Assembly (NCBI RefSeq): GCF_030053415.1
Contig: NZ_JASGBJ010000005.1
Location: 62,001-126,000 of the forward strand
Reading direction: 5' to 3'
Origin: Marinobacter sp. CHS3-4
Lineage (GTDB): Bacteria; Pseudomonadota; Gammaproteobacteria; Pseudomonadales; Oleiphilaceae
Length of the DNA stretch: 64,000 bases
In this document: positions 1 to 9,314 of the stretch, piece by piece
How positions within the stretch are numbered: the first letter of the stretch is position 1
How the letters are laid out: each line of letters starts with the position of its first letter
Notes under the pieces: model-generated
What the model saw: only the letters and a program-made list of their open reading frames with translations
Told to the model about the DNA's origin: nothing
Databases searched by the model: none
Position numbers and translations under genes: made by a program

Positions 1-31
1 TCAGGTTCAAAACAGCCCTGATGGAATAACT

Positions 32-658
32 TTGTCTGACCACAACATCCCAGCATCAATACCTGAATCCCAATCAGCTGGCGCCAGCGAATTGAGATCC
101 ACTGGCCGCGTGCCATTCGCACGCTGGTGCGCGTCCCCCAACTTCAATCAGCGACCAGAGGGCCAGACACCCAGTTTATTGGTGGTCCACAACATCAGCC
201 TGCCGCCTGGCGATTTCACCGGTGATTCGATAGAGCGCTTTTTTTGCAATGAGCTGGACGTATCCGCCGACCCTTTTTTTGCAGAGATCGCCGACCTGAA
301 GGTGTCCTCCCATTTGCTGATCCGCAGAGACGGGTCTGTTATCCAGTTCGTCAATTTATGGGATCGGGCTTGGCATGCAGGCAGGTCAAGCTTCGAGGGC
401 GAAGTGGAGTGCAATGACTTTTCCATTGGTATCGAACTTGAAGGCACTGACAATATTCCCTATACCGATGAACAGTACGACCAACTATCGGTGCTTACGC
501 TGTTGATCAGGGCTGCGTGGCCAGAAATAACGTCGCGACGAATTACGGGCCACAGCGATATAGCGCCAGGGCGGAAGACCGATCCCGGACCCGCCTTTAA
601 GTGGGCAAGATACCGGGCAACCATGAACAGATTGGATTCCCAGCGGAGCATCACCTGA
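32..658 (+). CDS. ampD: AmpD, 1,6-anhydro-N-acetylmuramyl-L-alanine amidase
   Basis: This cytoplasmic zinc amidase cleaves the peptide from anhydro-muropeptides during peptidoglycan recycling, and so lowers the inducer pool for AmpC beta-lactamase. The amidase_2 fold is complete: VVHNISLPPG carries zinc ligand His53, ITGHSDIAPG carries His174 and RKTDPGPAF carries Asp184, with ligand spacing like that of E. coli AmpD. The catalytic-region Glu lies in SIGIELEGTD. The start is uncertain. The reading frame is open to the window edge, and the TTG at 32 with a weak GGA upstream is the best visible start, giving about 20 residues more than E. coli AmpD. Its TGA overlaps the ATG of the following ampE, which implies translational coupling. 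Identity is secure; only the N-terminus is in doubt. Confidence 0.93.
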   Translation: MSDHNIPASIPESQSAGASELRSTGRVPFARWCASPNFNQRPEGQTPSLLVVHNISLPPGDFTGDSIERFFCNELDVSADPFFAEIADLKVSSHLLIRRDGSVIQFVNLWDRAWHAGRSSFEGEVECNDFSIGIELEGTDNIPYTDEQYDQLSVLTLLIRAAWPEITSRRITGHSDIAPGRKTDPGPAFKWARYRATMNRLDSQRSIT

Positions 659-1545
659 TGGAATTTCTGGTGTTTCTGGCGGCTTACATCCTGCGTCGAA
701 AGTGTGATCAGGCCGGGTTGTTGCAGGGGGATGCGCTCTGGAGAAGCAGTTTCGCAAATGCCCACACGGTTCAGCCAGGCAAAGAGTCCCATCTGTTACG
801 CGGTCTTCTGACAATTGCCATTCCGGCCGTTTTACTGGCTGCTGGCGAGTATCTTCTAAGAGAGGCAGGCTGGTCTCTGCTGGTGCATCCGCTGGGCTTC
901 GTCCTGCTATTGGTACTGATGGGCGCGCCAGGACTTACTCCGATGCTCGAGAGCTACACCGAGGCCTGGCGTCGGGGAGATATGCAGGCTGCCTGGATCA
1001 GGGTGAGGGATTTTCTGCCGGTCGATGAACGAGGCGCGGCATCGTCCCCGGAACAGATGCACCGAAGCCTGTCGAAACGACTGATCGCGCAGATATTCGA
1101 GCGCTATTTTGTCATAGCGTTCTGGTATGTCATCGGTGGTCTTGCCGGAGCTTTCGTTTCGAGGGCTCTGATTGCGCTTCGGGATCATTGGCCACACGCC
1201 GCTGCCAGGCCGGGTTTTGGTCGCCTGGCCAATGCCCTGAATTTTCTTCCCGCCAGGCTGCTGGGGCTGACGTTCGGTATCGCAGGAGATCTTTCCGGGT
1301 GGCTAAAACAGGGTCAGTCGTCTTTACTGAATGCCAGCAGGCCCAACAGTGATGCTCTCTTGGCGTCGGCCAGCAGCGCCCTGAGTGGTTATGAGCTGGA
1401 ACCTGAGCGTTTTTCACAACTGCATCCGGATAATTGGCCGGACTTTGCCCACAGCAGCGTTGCAGCTATTCGAGGGTTGCTCAATCGCAGTATGCTGGTC
1501 TGGATATGTTTGCTGGCCTTATTGGTGATTGCGGGGGTAATCTAG
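658..1545 (+). CDS. ampE: AmpE-like inner-membrane protein
   Basis: This 295-residue integral membrane protein is encoded directly after ampD. The order and overlap (TGATG) are those of the ampDE operon, where AmpE is a membrane protein linked to beta-lactamase induction signalling with no established enzymatic role. Hydrophobic segments lie near residues 45-67 (LLTIAIPAVLLAAG), 70-90, 160-185 (FVIAFWYVIGGLAGAF) and at the extreme C-terminus (VWICLLALLVIAGVI). Soluble stretches with charged residues lie between them. The ATG at 658 was chosen over an upstream GTG at 601, because 601 lies inside the end of ampD and family members start with a short hydrophobic MEFLVFLAAY-type segment. Family assignment rests on context plus topology, so confidence is good but below that for ampD. 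Confidence 0.85.
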   Translation: MEFLVFLAAYILRRKCDQAGLLQGDALWRSSFANAHTVQPGKESHLLRGLLTIAIPAVLLAAGEYLLREAGWSLLVHPLGFVLLLVLMGAPGLTPMLESYTEAWRRGDMQAAWIRVRDFLPVDERGAASSPEQMHRSLSKRLIAQIFERYFVIAFWYVIGGLAGAFVSRALIALRDHWPHAAARPGFGRLANALNFLPARLLGLTFGIAGDLSGWLKQGQSSLLNASRPNSDALLASASSALSGYELEPERFSQLHPDNWPDFAHSSVAAIRGLLNRSMLVWICLLALLVIAGVI

Positions 1546-1587
1546 CCCACATAACAACAAAATTTACATTTTAAAGCGAAAAAAATC

Positions 1588-1614
1588 TCAACTTTGTAGT
1601 AAGTTAGCCGACAA
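1588..1614 (+). promoter_or_regulatory. Sigma-28 (FliA) type promoter of the chemoreceptor gene
   Basis: The sequence reads TCAACTTT, an 11-base spacer, then GCCGACAA. The flagellar sigma-28 consensus is TAAAGTTT-N11-GCCGATAA, and pseudomonad versions often begin TCAAG. The match is 6/8 and 7/8 with exactly the right spacing. It sits about 40 bases before the start of a methyl-accepting chemotaxis protein, a classic FliA target. It is the only obvious promoter in the AT-rich gap 1546-1652. Confidence 0.75.
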
Positions 1615-1652
1615 AGTTATTAACGAGAATAAAAAGATCTTTGGGGGTGTAC

Positions 1653-3683
1653 GTGAAGCTGTTGATCAAGCCTGCCGTCGCGCTGATGAACCGGCTACCG
1701 ATGTTTTACAAGTTCAGCCTCATCAGCATTCTTTTTCTGCTTCCGATTGTGATGCTGGCCTGGCTCGTGATCAGCGAAGTGAATCGGTCTGTCGACACCA
1801 TGACCCGTGGTGTTGAAGGTCTTGAGCAGCTTGAAAAGGTTGATCTGCTTCTGCGCGAGTCGATGGCCTATCGTGATTTTCGTGCGCCTGGCAAGATTAA
1901 AGACGACGAGAAACTGTTGGCCCAATCCAATGAAATCGGCGACCGAATTGATACCTTGCTTGAAGAGCTCGGCAATGCGGATGTTTTGTTTGACGCCTCT
2001 GGAAACTGGTCAGAACAGGTTGCCCAGGTGACTGACGACTGGAACACCCTGGTGTCTGAAGACAGTTATCAGAGCAACATAGATCCTCAGTTCAAGTACT
2101 ATCAGGAATTCGTTCAAAAAGTCCGAGCCTTGCTGTCGGCCACCATACAGATTTCTGGCCTGGGGCAGGATGAGTCTCGCAAAAATTTGTTGTTACTTGG
2201 CCTTGTTCGGGATTCTTTCCCGGATGCCCGAAGCGTCCTGGGTCGCGCCCGATCGTTTGGTGGCTATGCGCTGCTTGAGGGACAGGTTGGTTATGCCATG
2301 AGTGACTCGCTCAATGGGATTTACGACCAGCTGACCAATAATTCTTCGTTATTGGCCCCGTCGCTTGCCGTTGCTCTGGAGGCTTCACCGACGCTCGAGC
2401 AAATCAGCGGTGGTGCATTTGAGAAGATTGATGGCAGCCTGATTCGGGTTCGCGATCAACTCGATACGAACATCATTACACCCATGCGCCTCGAAATGTC
2501 CTGGCAGAATTTTAGTGCGTTGGTAGAAGACGAGATCGGTCATTTGAACGAAGCGACCGCGGCGATCTTTGAGGTGGTTCGCAACGATCTGACTTCTCGA
2601 TTATCTGCAGAGCAGGGGCAGCGGCAGCTGATCATTGCCGCACTGATTATCATCCTGTTGATCGTTGTGTACCTGTATATCGGATTTTTCATGTCGGTTC
2701 GCAATGCCATCACCAAGTTCAGCCAGGCGGCACGTTCGGTGGCAGCAGGTGACATGACCACTCACATTGCGCTCGAAAACCGCGATGAACTGGGTGCATT
2801 GACCACCGAGTTCAATAACATGACAGACAAGATGGCGGAACTGATTCGCTCTGTCAGCCGCACGACCTCGGACGTGGATCAGCAGGCAACTCGCGTCAAT
2901 GACACGGCAGCCGCGAACAGCGAAGCCGTGTCCCGGCAGATGGAAGAGTCTGGCCAGATCAATGAAGCCATGAATCAGATGGTAGAAGCGGTAAACGAAG
3001 TGACCGAGAGTGCACACCGGGTCGCAGACAGTGCGGGAAGTGCCGAAGAGGATACGGAGAAAGGCCGCCAGGTGGTGGCCGATACCGTTGGCACGATCAA
3101 CAAACTGGCGACGGAAATTTCCGGTGCCGTTGAAGTGATCAATCGGGTCAACAAAGATAGTGACAACATCAGTCAGGTGCTGGTTGAAATCAAGGCAATT
3201 GCCGAGCAGACCAACCTGCTGGCACTGAACGCGGCTATCGAGGCTGCGCGAGCCGGTGAGCAGGGGCGTGGTTTTGCAGTGGTTGCGGATGAAGTACGGT
3301 CGCTGTCGCAGCGCACCCACAAATCCACGGAAGAGATTGAAGGGATGATTTCCCGTCTGCAGAGCGGCGTGAAAGACGCTGTAAGCGCCATGACCAACAG
3401 CCACGATGTCACTGAAACAACGGTTCAAAAGTCCACGGAAGTGACGGAAGCGCTCGACCGAATTGCGCAAGGTATTTCGATGATCGTGGACATGAGCCAT
3501 CAAATCGCTCAGGCAGCGGAAGAGCAGTCTGCAGTGGCGAAGAACGTGAATACCAACGTTGAGCAGATCAGTGTGCTGGGTCAGACCACGGCAGATAATG
3601 CCGAAGAGACGCTGGCATCGTCCCGCGAGATGTCTGATCTCACGGCGTCGCTTCAGCGTCTGGTTGAAGCTTTCAAAGTTTAG
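1653..3683 (+). CDS. Methyl-accepting chemotaxis protein
   Basis: This is a transmembrane chemoreceptor of about 676 residues. An N-terminal membrane segment (about residues 21-41) is followed by a large periplasmic sensor region (about 42-323) of mainly helical character, a second membrane segment (about 325-347, [20 protein letters not shown]), a HAMP linker (about 348-400) and the cytoplasmic methylation and signalling coiled coil. The conserved hairpin tip is intact ([20 protein letters not shown] then [12 protein letters not shown]). The ligand cannot be predicted. The GTG at 1653 is preferred because GGGGGT lies five bases upstream; TTG at 1641 and ATG at 1686 are alternatives. The gene is monocistronic, preceded by a sigma-28-type promoter and followed by a palindrome. 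There is no C-terminal NWETF-like CheR-binding pentapeptide. Confidence 0.93.
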   Translation: MKLLIKPAVALMNRLPMFYKFSLISILFLLPIVMLAWLVISEVNRSVDTMTRGVEGLEQLEKVDLLLRESMAYRDFRAPGKIKDDEKLLAQSNEIGDRIDTLLEELGNADVLFDASGNWSEQVAQVTDDWNTLVSEDSYQSNIDPQFKYYQEFVQKVRALLSATIQISGLGQDESRKNLLLLGLVRDSFPDARSVLGRARSFGGYALLEGQVGYAMSDSLNGIYDQLTNNSSLLAPSLAVALEASPTLEQISGGAFEKIDGSLIRVRDQLDTNIITPMRLEMSWQNFSALVEDEIGHLNEATAAIFEVVRNDLTSRLSAEQGQRQLIIAALIIILLIVVYLYIGFFMSVRNAITKFSQAARSVAAGDMTTHIALENRDELGALTTEFNNMTDKMAELIRSVSRTTSDVDQQATRVNDTAAANSEAVSRQMEESGQINEAMNQMVEAVNEVTESAHRVADSAGSAEEDTEKGRQVVADTVGTINKLATEISGAVEVINRVNKDSDNISQVLVEIKAIAEQTNLLALNAAIEAARAGEQGRGFAVVADEVRSLSQRTHKSTEEIEGMISRLQSGVKDAVSAMTNSHDVTETTVQKSTEVTEALDRIAQGISMIVDMSHQIAQAAEEQSAVAKNVNTNVEQISVLGQTTADNAEETLASSREMSDLTASLQRLVEAFKV

Positions 3684-3689
3684 TAAACC

Positions 3690-3715
3690 GATGCTCCGGC
3701 CGCGGCCGGAGCATC
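3690..3715. repeat. Perfect 26-bp palindrome between convergent genes
   Basis: The arms GATGCTCCGGCCG and its exact complement form a 13-bp perfect inverted repeat. It lies seven bases after the chemoreceptor stop and eleven before the end of the convergent adenosyltransferase gene. It could stop transcription from both sides, but neither side has a T-run, so it is not a typical intrinsic terminator. A protein-binding or mRNA 3'-end stabilising role is equally possible. Confidence 0.7.
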
Positions 3716-3726
3716 AGCTATCCCCA

Positions 3727-4284
3727 TCAGATTCCTGATTTTTTCTGTTCCCAGAGTATTTCCTCACCGCCGTTGCGGCGCGCCAGATTTCTGGCGATTA
3801 CGAATAGCAGATCCGAGAGCCGGTTCAGGTAGTGACGGGATTCGTTATTAATCGAATCTTCATGGCTTAAGGCCACCACCACACGTTCTGCACGGCGGCA
3901 TACGGCCCTCGCCATATGGCACTGAGCTGCGGCAGGGGAACCGCCCGGGAGTACGAAGTTCTTGAGTGGCGGCAGAGCTTCATTCTGTGTGTCGAGCGTA
4001 TTTTCCAACCATTGGATGTGTTCGTCGCCAATGACATTGCTGTTGGGAATGGCAAATTCACCACCCAGGTCGAACAGGTGGTGCTGAACACGGCGAAGGG
4101 TTTCAATCAGTTCGTCGCCATCGTCCAGGGTCTCAATCAGCAGCCCAATGTGGCAGTTGAGCTCGTCGGCTGTGCCCATCGCCTCAACGCGCTGAGCGCT
4201 TTTGGCTATGCGGTTGCCGTCCGCCAGGCCTGTGGAACCATCGTCCCCTGTACGTGTATAAATCTTGGAAAGGCGATTGCCCAT
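3727..4284 (-). CDS. PduO-type cob(I)yrinic acid a,c-diamide adenosyltransferase
   Basis: This enzyme transfers the adenosyl group of ATP to cob(I)alamin to make coenzyme B12. It belongs to the PduO (not CobA/BtuR) fold, seen from the N-terminal TRTGDDGSTGLADG nucleotide-binding motif, VEAMGTADELNCHIG, and the C-terminal LPGGSPAAAQCHMARAVCRR and AERVVV segments with their conserved Arg residues. The length, about 185 residues, is normal. Two starts are possible: the ATG at 4302 overlaps the stop of the upstream panE (ATGA) but lacks a ribosome site, while the ATG at 4284 has GGGAG at ideal distance and is chosen. It is the last gene of the minus-strand group valS-panE-adenosyltransferase. No cobalamin biosynthesis genes or B12 riboswitch are nearby, so it probably serves salvage or assimilation of imported corrinoid. 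Confidence 0.92.
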   Translation of the reverse strand: MGNRLSKIYTRTGDDGSTGLADGNRIAKSAQRVEAMGTADELNCHIGLLIETLDDGDELIETLRRVQHHLFDLGGEFAIPNSNVIGDEHIQWLENTLDTQNEALPPLKNFVLPGGSPAAAQCHMARAVCRRAERVVVALSHEDSINNESRHYLNRLSDLLFVIARNLARRNGGEEILWEQKKSGI

Positions 4285-4298
4285 GGTATGGCTCCCGG

Positions 4299-5219
4299 TC
4301 ATTCGGTTTCGGTAAGTTCTTGTACCTTGTGGATCAGCATTTGGTTCACTGGTGTCGCAAGGCCCGCTTTATTTCCGAGTTTGACGATGTACCCGTTGAT
4401 GAAGTCTATTTCGGTTTTTCGTCCCCTCAGGATATCGCCGCGCATGGAAGACGTATTGTTTGCGGTGCTGCGCGCGACTTCCTCAATTCTTGATTTGATG
4501 GCGTTGGCAGACATGGGCTCCGCAGCGTCGATGGCCATGATACTGGCAATCTCATGGCTCAGGGCGTCAATGCGTTCAAGGTAGAAGGGATCTGAAAGTA
4601 TATCGCCATTTGGGCAGTTCAGCAGGGCCGTAAAAGCGTTGATGCCGGCATTGACCACCAGTTTGTTCCAGAGACGCTGGTGGATGTTCGGCTCTGCCGT
4701 CAGAGCCAGGCCGCTGCTGGAAAGCCCTTGGATTACAAAATCGACAGCGGTTTGCCCGGCGGCATTCAGGCCGCCAATCCAGGTTTGACCGCGACCCGCA
4801 TGCACTAGCAGGTCGGTATCAGGCCGGTTGGCACCTTCGGTGGTACTGGCGGCCAGAATAGGCCGCTCTGGCCAGCGATTCGCGACAATGTCCTGCAAGC
4901 CCATGCCATTCTGGAACAGGACCACCGGCACTGCAGTGGGGATGTAGGGAAGCGCGGATTCAAGGGCCTGCAAAGTGTCACCGGCCTTGGTGGTGACGAC
5001 AAGCAGGCTGGGTTCGCATTGCTGGGCGGAACACACAGTCACATTGCATTCACTGCAACCTCCCTCGGGGGATTGCAGTTGATAGCGCGCCAACGTATCC
5101 GAAGCTTTGCGAGGCAGGAAAAAGGCGTGTCGGGGTGGCAGGTAGCCTGCCCACAGGCGCCCGAGTGAGCCGGCGCCAAGAATGGCTACCGGCCTTGTGT
5201 CGTGCGCTGAAGAGGGCAA
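4299..5219 (-). CDS. panE: 2-dehydropantoate 2-reductase
   Basis: This is a ketopantoate reductase, using NADPH to reduce 2-dehydropantoate to pantoate on the pathway to pantothenate and CoA. The N-terminal Rossmann motif is VAILGAGSLGRLWAGYL, followed by VVTTKAGDT and the QNGMGLQD loop. The C-terminal helical domain carries the catalytic Lys region LWNKLVVNAGINAFTALLNC and a NGDIL segment typical of the family. The protein has 306 residues, as expected. It starts with TTG at 5219, the only plausible start, three bases after the valS stop; its ribosome site (GAGG) lies inside the last codons of valS, so expression is probably coupled. Related ApbA/PanE reductases can act on other 2-oxo acids, so the pantothenate assignment is by motif rather than by genetic context. 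Confidence 0.88.
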   Translation of the reverse strand: MPSSAHDTRPVAILGAGSLGRLWAGYLPPRHAFFLPRKASDTLARYQLQSPEGGCSECNVTVCSAQQCEPSLLVVTTKAGDTLQALESALPYIPTAVPVVLFQNGMGLQDIVANRWPERPILAASTTEGANRPDTDLLVHAGRGQTWIGGLNAAGQTAVDFVIQGLSSSGLALTAEPNIHQRLWNKLVVNAGINAFTALLNCPNGDILSDPFYLERIDALSHEIASIMAIDAAEPMSANAIKSRIEEVARSTANNTSSMRGDILRGRKTEIDFINGYIVKLGNKAGLATPVNQMLIHKVQELTETE

Positions 5220-5222
5220 GGC

Positions 5223-8075
5223 TTACATGGCCTCGATGGCAGACCGTTGGTCCGTCAGGCGGCTGGCGCTGCTTTGGGCTTCCGCCAGTTTCTGTTTTTC
5301 TTTCTCGACAACGTCTGCAGGCGCCTTGGCCGTGAATTTCTCATTACCAAGCTTGCCTTCCAATCGCGCCACCTCTTTCTGAAGCCGCTCCAGCTCTTTG
5401 TCCAGGCGCTTCAATTCGGCGTCTTTGTCGATCAGACCGGCCATGGGAACCATGACTTCCATGTCGCCAACCAACTGAGTGGCGCACATGGGCGCTTCGC
5501 CTTCGTCAAACCAGGTAAGGGTTTCCAGCTTGGCTAGAGAAATCAGGAACTGGCGGTTGTCGTCCATCCGACGCTTGTCCTCGGCGCTTTGACCGCGAAG
5601 CAGCACGGGAATCTGTTTTGCCGGGGAAATATTCATTTCGCCGCGTATATTCCGAACCGCGACAATCACGCCTTTCAACCATTCAATGTCGGCGGCAACG
5701 GCGTCGTCCTGCTTACGGCTGTCTGGCTGAGGATAAGGCTGCAGCATAATGCTGTCGCCCTGCTTGCCGGCCAGGGGACCAATCTTCTGCCAGATCTCTT
5801 CGGTGATGTAAGGCATGATCGGGTGGGCCAGTCGCAGCACCGCCTCCAGCACGCGAACCAGGGTCCGTCGGGTGCCGCGTTTAGCCTCGGCACTGGCACT
5901 GTCGTCGCTGAGAACCGGTTTGGACAGCTCCAGATACCAGTCGCAGTACTCGTTCCAGATGAACTCGTACAGTGCATAGGACGCCAGATCAAACCGGTAT
6001 TGATCCAGATGGCGGATCACGTCCTGCTCGCAACGCTGCAGTTCGCTGATGATCCAGCGGTCCGCCAGGGACAGAGTGACTGGCTCGTCGTTCACGCCGC
6101 AGTCTTCGCCTTCGGTGTTCATCAGCACGTAGCGCGCAGCGTTCCACAGCTTGTTGCAGAAGTTCCGATAGCCTTCCAGGCGCTTCATGTCCCAGTTGAT
6201 GTCGCGTCCCGTGGTGGCCATGGACGCCAGGGTGAAACGCAGGGCATCGGTGCCATGAGCCGTGATGCCTTCCGGGAATTCTTTCTTGGTGCGCTTGGCA
6301 ATTTTCTCGGCCAGTTTTGGCTGCATCAGGTTGCCAGTGCGCTTTTCCAGCAGATCGTCCAGCTGTATGCCGTCCACCATGTCCAGTGGATCGATCACAT
6401 TGCCCTTGGACTTGGACATCTTGTCACCGTGCTCGTCACGGATCAGGCCGGTCACATACACTGTGTGGAAAGGAACCTGTGGCGTACCGTCTTCGTTCTT
6501 CATGAAGTGCATGGTCATCATGATCATCCGGGCGACCCAGAAGAAAATGATGTCGAAGCCGGTCACCAGAACGTCCGTCGGATGGAACGCTTTCAGACGC
6601 TCGGTGATTTCTGGCCAACCGAGGGTTCCGAAGGTCCAAAGCGCCGAGCTAAACCAGGTGTCCAGCACGTCTTCGTCCTGGCTCAGGGTAATGTCGGTGT
6701 CGAGGCCGTGCTTTTCACGAACTTCCTGTTCGCTGCGCCCCACGTAAATATTACCGTTGGCGTCGTACCAGGCCGGAATACGGTGACCCCACCACAGCTG
6801 TCTTGAAATACACCAGTCCTGAATGTCTCGCATCCAGGAGAAATACATGTTCTCGTATTGCTTTGGCACGAACTGGATGCGCCCATCCTCGACGGCCTCA
6901 ATGGCTGGCTTGGCGAGAGTTTTAGCGTCTGCAAACCACTGATCGGTCAACATGGGTTCGATGATCAGGCCAGAGCGGTCTCCACGGGGAACGCTGAGTA
7001 CGTGGTCTTCCACTTCCTCGACCAGACCTTTTGCATCCAGATCTGCAACGATCTGTTTCCGGGCGTCTTCGCGTGTCAGGCCGGCATATTGTTCGGGCAG
7101 GCTGCCGTCCACGTCGGTATTTTCAGTACCGTCAGGATTAACAACTTCCGCAACGGACCGAATCGACGCATCCGGAGTCATCACGTTGATCATCACCAGA
7201 TTGTTACGCTTGCCGACGGCGTAGTCGTTGAAGTCGTGAGCAGGGGTGATCTTGACGCAGCCGCTGCCTTTTTCCGGGTCGGCATGGGTATCGGCAACGA
7301 TCGGGATACGACGCCCCACAAGCGGTAAGTTAACGTGTTTGCCGATGAGATGCTGGTAACGCTCGTCGTCCGGATGTACCGCTACCGCCGTGTCGCCCAG
7401 CATGGTTTCCGGCCGGGTAGTGGCGACGACCAGATGGTCTTTGCCATCCTGGGTTTTCTCGCCGTCGGCCAGCGGGTAGCGCAGATGCCAGAAGAATCCC
7501 TTTTCTTCCTTGTTTTCCACTTCCAGATCGGAAATGGCGGTATGGAGTTTCGGGTCCCAGTTCACCAGGCGCTTGCCGCGATACACCAGCCCCTCATCGT
7601 AGAGGCGAATGAACACTTCCTGAACGGCTTTGTAGAAACCGTCATCCATGGTGAACCGCTCATGATCCCAGTCGACGGAGTTACCCATGCGGCGAATCTG
7701 GCGGGTGATGGTGCCACCCGATTCGGCTTTCCAGTCCCAGATGCGGCGGATGAATTCCTCGCGGCCCAGATCGTGGCGGGACTTGTCTTCCTCTGCCGCC
7801 AGTTTCCGTTCGACGACCATCTGGGTTGCGATGCCCGCATGGTCGGTGCCGACTTGCCAGAGTGTGTTCCGCCCCTGCATACGCTTGAAACGGGTGAGCG
7901 TATCCATGATGGTGTGCTGGAACGCGTGGCCCATATGCAGGCTGCCGGTCACATTGGGCGGGGGAATGGCGATGCTGTAGGACTGGCCTTCACCCGACGG
8001 GCGAAAATAGCCTTTGGATTCCCAGTTTTCATACCACTGGCGCTCAATGTTTTCGGGCTGGTAGGTTTTTTCCAT
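5223..8075 (-). CDS. valS: Valyl-tRNA synthetase
   Basis: This class I aminoacyl-tRNA synthetase has 950 residues, the usual size. The HIGH signature appears as HMGH at residues 47-50 after PPPNVTGSL, and the KMSKS loop ([12 protein letters not shown]) is near residue 555. The CP1 editing domain is present with [17 protein letters not shown]. The C-terminal arm (last about 70 residues) is a Lys/Glu-rich coiled coil that binds tRNA ([20 protein letters not shown]). The protein attaches valine to tRNA-Val in the cytoplasm and clears mischarged threonine. It heads a minus-strand unit with panE and the adenosyltransferase. In enterobacteria valS follows pepA-holC directly; here a plus-strand glycosylase gene lies between holC and valS. 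Confidence 0.98.
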   Translation of the reverse strand: MEKTYQPENIERQWYENWESKGYFRPSGEGQSYSIAIPPPNVTGSLHMGHAFQHTIMDTLTRFKRMQGRNTLWQVGTDHAGIATQMVVERKLAAEEDKSRHDLGREEFIRRIWDWKAESGGTITRQIRRMGNSVDWDHERFTMDDGFYKAVQEVFIRLYDEGLVYRGKRLVNWDPKLHTAISDLEVENKEEKGFFWHLRYPLADGEKTQDGKDHLVVATTRPETMLGDTAVAVHPDDERYQHLIGKHVNLPLVGRRIPIVADTHADPEKGSGCVKITPAHDFNDYAVGKRNNLVMINVMTPDASIRSVAEVVNPDGTENTDVDGSLPEQYAGLTREDARKQIVADLDAKGLVEEVEDHVLSVPRGDRSGLIIEPMLTDQWFADAKTLAKPAIEAVEDGRIQFVPKQYENMYFSWMRDIQDWCISRQLWWGHRIPAWYDANGNIYVGRSEQEVREKHGLDTDITLSQDEDVLDTWFSSALWTFGTLGWPEITERLKAFHPTDVLVTGFDIIFFWVARMIMMTMHFMKNEDGTPQVPFHTVYVTGLIRDEHGDKMSKSKGNVIDPLDMVDGIQLDDLLEKRTGNLMQPKLAEKIAKRTKKEFPEGITAHGTDALRFTLASMATTGRDINWDMKRLEGYRNFCNKLWNAARYVLMNTEGEDCGVNDEPVTLSLADRWIISELQRCEQDVIRHLDQYRFDLASYALYEFIWNEYCDWYLELSKPVLSDDSASAEAKRGTRRTLVRVLEAVLRLAHPIMPYITEEIWQKIGPLAGKQGDSIMLQPYPQPDSRKQDDAVAADIEWLKGVIVAVRNIRGEMNISPAKQIPVLLRGQSAEDKRRMDDNRQFLISLAKLETLTWFDEGEAPMCATQLVGDMEVMVPMAGLIDKDAELKRLDKELERLQKEVARLEGKLGNEKFTAKAPADVVEKEKQKLAEAQSSASRLTDQRSAIEAM

Positions 8076-8192
8076 GGGTTTTTCTGGTGACCGTTTGATG
8101 GGTTGCTTCGGAACAATTCAAAGACCGGGATTATACATGCTCGCTGTCACTCCGGCGAACCCGAACAATCGGCTTAAACGAGGGAGATTTTC

Positions 8193-8837
8193 TTGTCCAG
8201 TAAACGACATCAGGCGTTGAATACCGAGACTCTGGAAACTGCGATTGATGAGCTTGTCAGTTTGGATCCCGATCTGGAACCGGTGGTTCGGCAATACGGC
8301 ACGCCGCCGCTTTGGGGGCGGGAGCCCGGTTTCACCACCTTGGTTCAGATCATCCTGGAACAGCAGATATCGCTCAAAGCAGCTCAAACTGTGTTTCAGC
8401 GTTTGAGTGATCATCTGGGTGGTATCACGCCTGCCAACGTCCTGGCCGTAGGCGAAGTTGGTTTAAAAGCGCGGGGGCTGACACGTCAGAAATCACGGTA
8501 CTGTCATGAATTGGCGTTGCATGTCACTGACGGTCGGTTAGCGCTCGACTCATTGGCGGACGAACCCTATGTCGATGGCAAGAAAGCCTTGCTGGCGGTG
8601 CCGGGGCTGGGTGAGTGGAGTGTGGATGTGTACTACATGATGGCGCTTAAGCACCCGGATGTGTGGCCCCACGGTGACCTGGCGCTTGCGTCGGCCATGC
8701 AGGGCATCAAAGGCCTTGATCAGCCGCCGAAGCGAGATCAACAGACCGTCATTGCTGAAGTCTGGAAGCCCTGGCGGGCGGTGGCCGCAAGGCTCCTATG
8801 GGTGCATTACCTGGCCGAGCGTGGGCAATACCCCTGA
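8193..8837 (+). CDS. AlkA-like DNA-3-methyladenine glycosylase (HhH-GPD)
   Basis: This 214-residue base-excision glycosylase belongs to the helix-hairpin-helix GPD superfamily. The HhH motif is LLAVPGLGEWSVDVYYMMAL, followed by the catalytic Asp in WPHGDLALASAM, the equivalent of Asp238 of E. coli AlkA. The N-terminal AlkA-specific beta domain is missing, so this is the short form of the 3-methyladenine glycosylase II family. LEQQISLKAAQTVFQRL is the usual first conserved helix. The start is TTG at 8193, supported by AGGGAG six bases upstream. It lies alone on the plus strand, divergent from valS and convergent with holC with a six-base gap. The function is repair of alkylated purines. No Ada or AlkB box is evident upstream. 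Confidence 0.88.
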   Translation: MSSKRHQALNTETLETAIDELVSLDPDLEPVVRQYGTPPLWGREPGFTTLVQIILEQQISLKAAQTVFQRLSDHLGGITPANVLAVGEVGLKARGLTRQKSRYCHELALHVTDGRLALDSLADEPYVDGKKALLAVPGLGEWSVDVYYMMALKHPDVWPHGDLALASAMQGIKGLDQPPKRDQQTVIAEVWKPWRAVAARLLWVHYLAERGQYP

Positions 8838-8843
8838 GTGTTA

Positions 8844-9314
8844 TTAACGCTTGCGTTGGTCGTGCACTTGAGGGGTGATACCCAGCGCTTTCAGTTGACG
8901 GAATTGGGAGCGCGCCTGATCAAGAACCTGCTCATCATTATGGGCAATCAGTGCCAATCGTCGGAATCGATCGGCATCAGCTGGCAGGGTTGCCGACAGT
9001 AAGATGACGGTATCCCACTCATCCGCCGCCGGAGGGCAAAGCAGGATGGCAACCGGGTCGGTGGTGGTGCTGGCTGAATCCGGCACCACGCTGTGTGGCA
9101 CAAACGCTTCGGGCCGGAAATTCCAGAGCAACTCATCCAGTTCCTGCGCCTGCTGCATGGTATCGCAGACAATGCAGGCCCGGTCGCCCTGTTGATAGGC
9201 CTTGTCAGCCAGTTTCACTGCGTGGTTGTGTCTGGCCGCAGGGGATGCCTGGGCCAGAATGTAAAACCAGTAGCGTTGATCCTGGATGCTACTGGCGTCG
9301 TTACTTGCCGACAT
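8844..9314 (-). CDS. holC: DNA polymerase III chi subunit
   Basis: This 156-residue protein resembles HolC, the clamp-loader accessory subunit that joins psi and contacts single-strand binding protein. Recognisable family features are the N-terminal [20 protein letters not shown] region, [20 protein letters not shown] and [10 protein letters not shown], which matches the ESFVPHN of E. coli HolC. An acidic C-terminal half follows. The start at 9314 overlaps the 3' end of pepA by 14 bases, and pepA-holC is a conserved pair. The sequence is divergent, as usual for chi, so part of the confidence comes from the neighbour. Confidence 0.88.
   Translation of the reverse strand: MSASNDASSIQDQRYWFYILAQASPAARHNHAVKLADKAYQQGDRACIVCDTMQQAQELDELLWNFRPEAFVPHSVVPDSASTTTDPVAILLCPPAADEWDTVILLSATLPADADRFRRLALIAHNDEQVLDQARSQFRQLKALGITPQVHDQRKR

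Noticed and set aside
2601..3503. A 300-codon minus-strand frame opposite the chemoreceptor signalling domain
   Set aside because: The real gene is on the plus strand, and the shadow is His/Arg-rich with no known motif.
5589..6806. A 405-codon plus-strand frame opposite valS
   Set aside because: It is the complement of a strongly conserved valS. Its His/Gln/Val-rich translation has no domain and it lacks a ribosome site.
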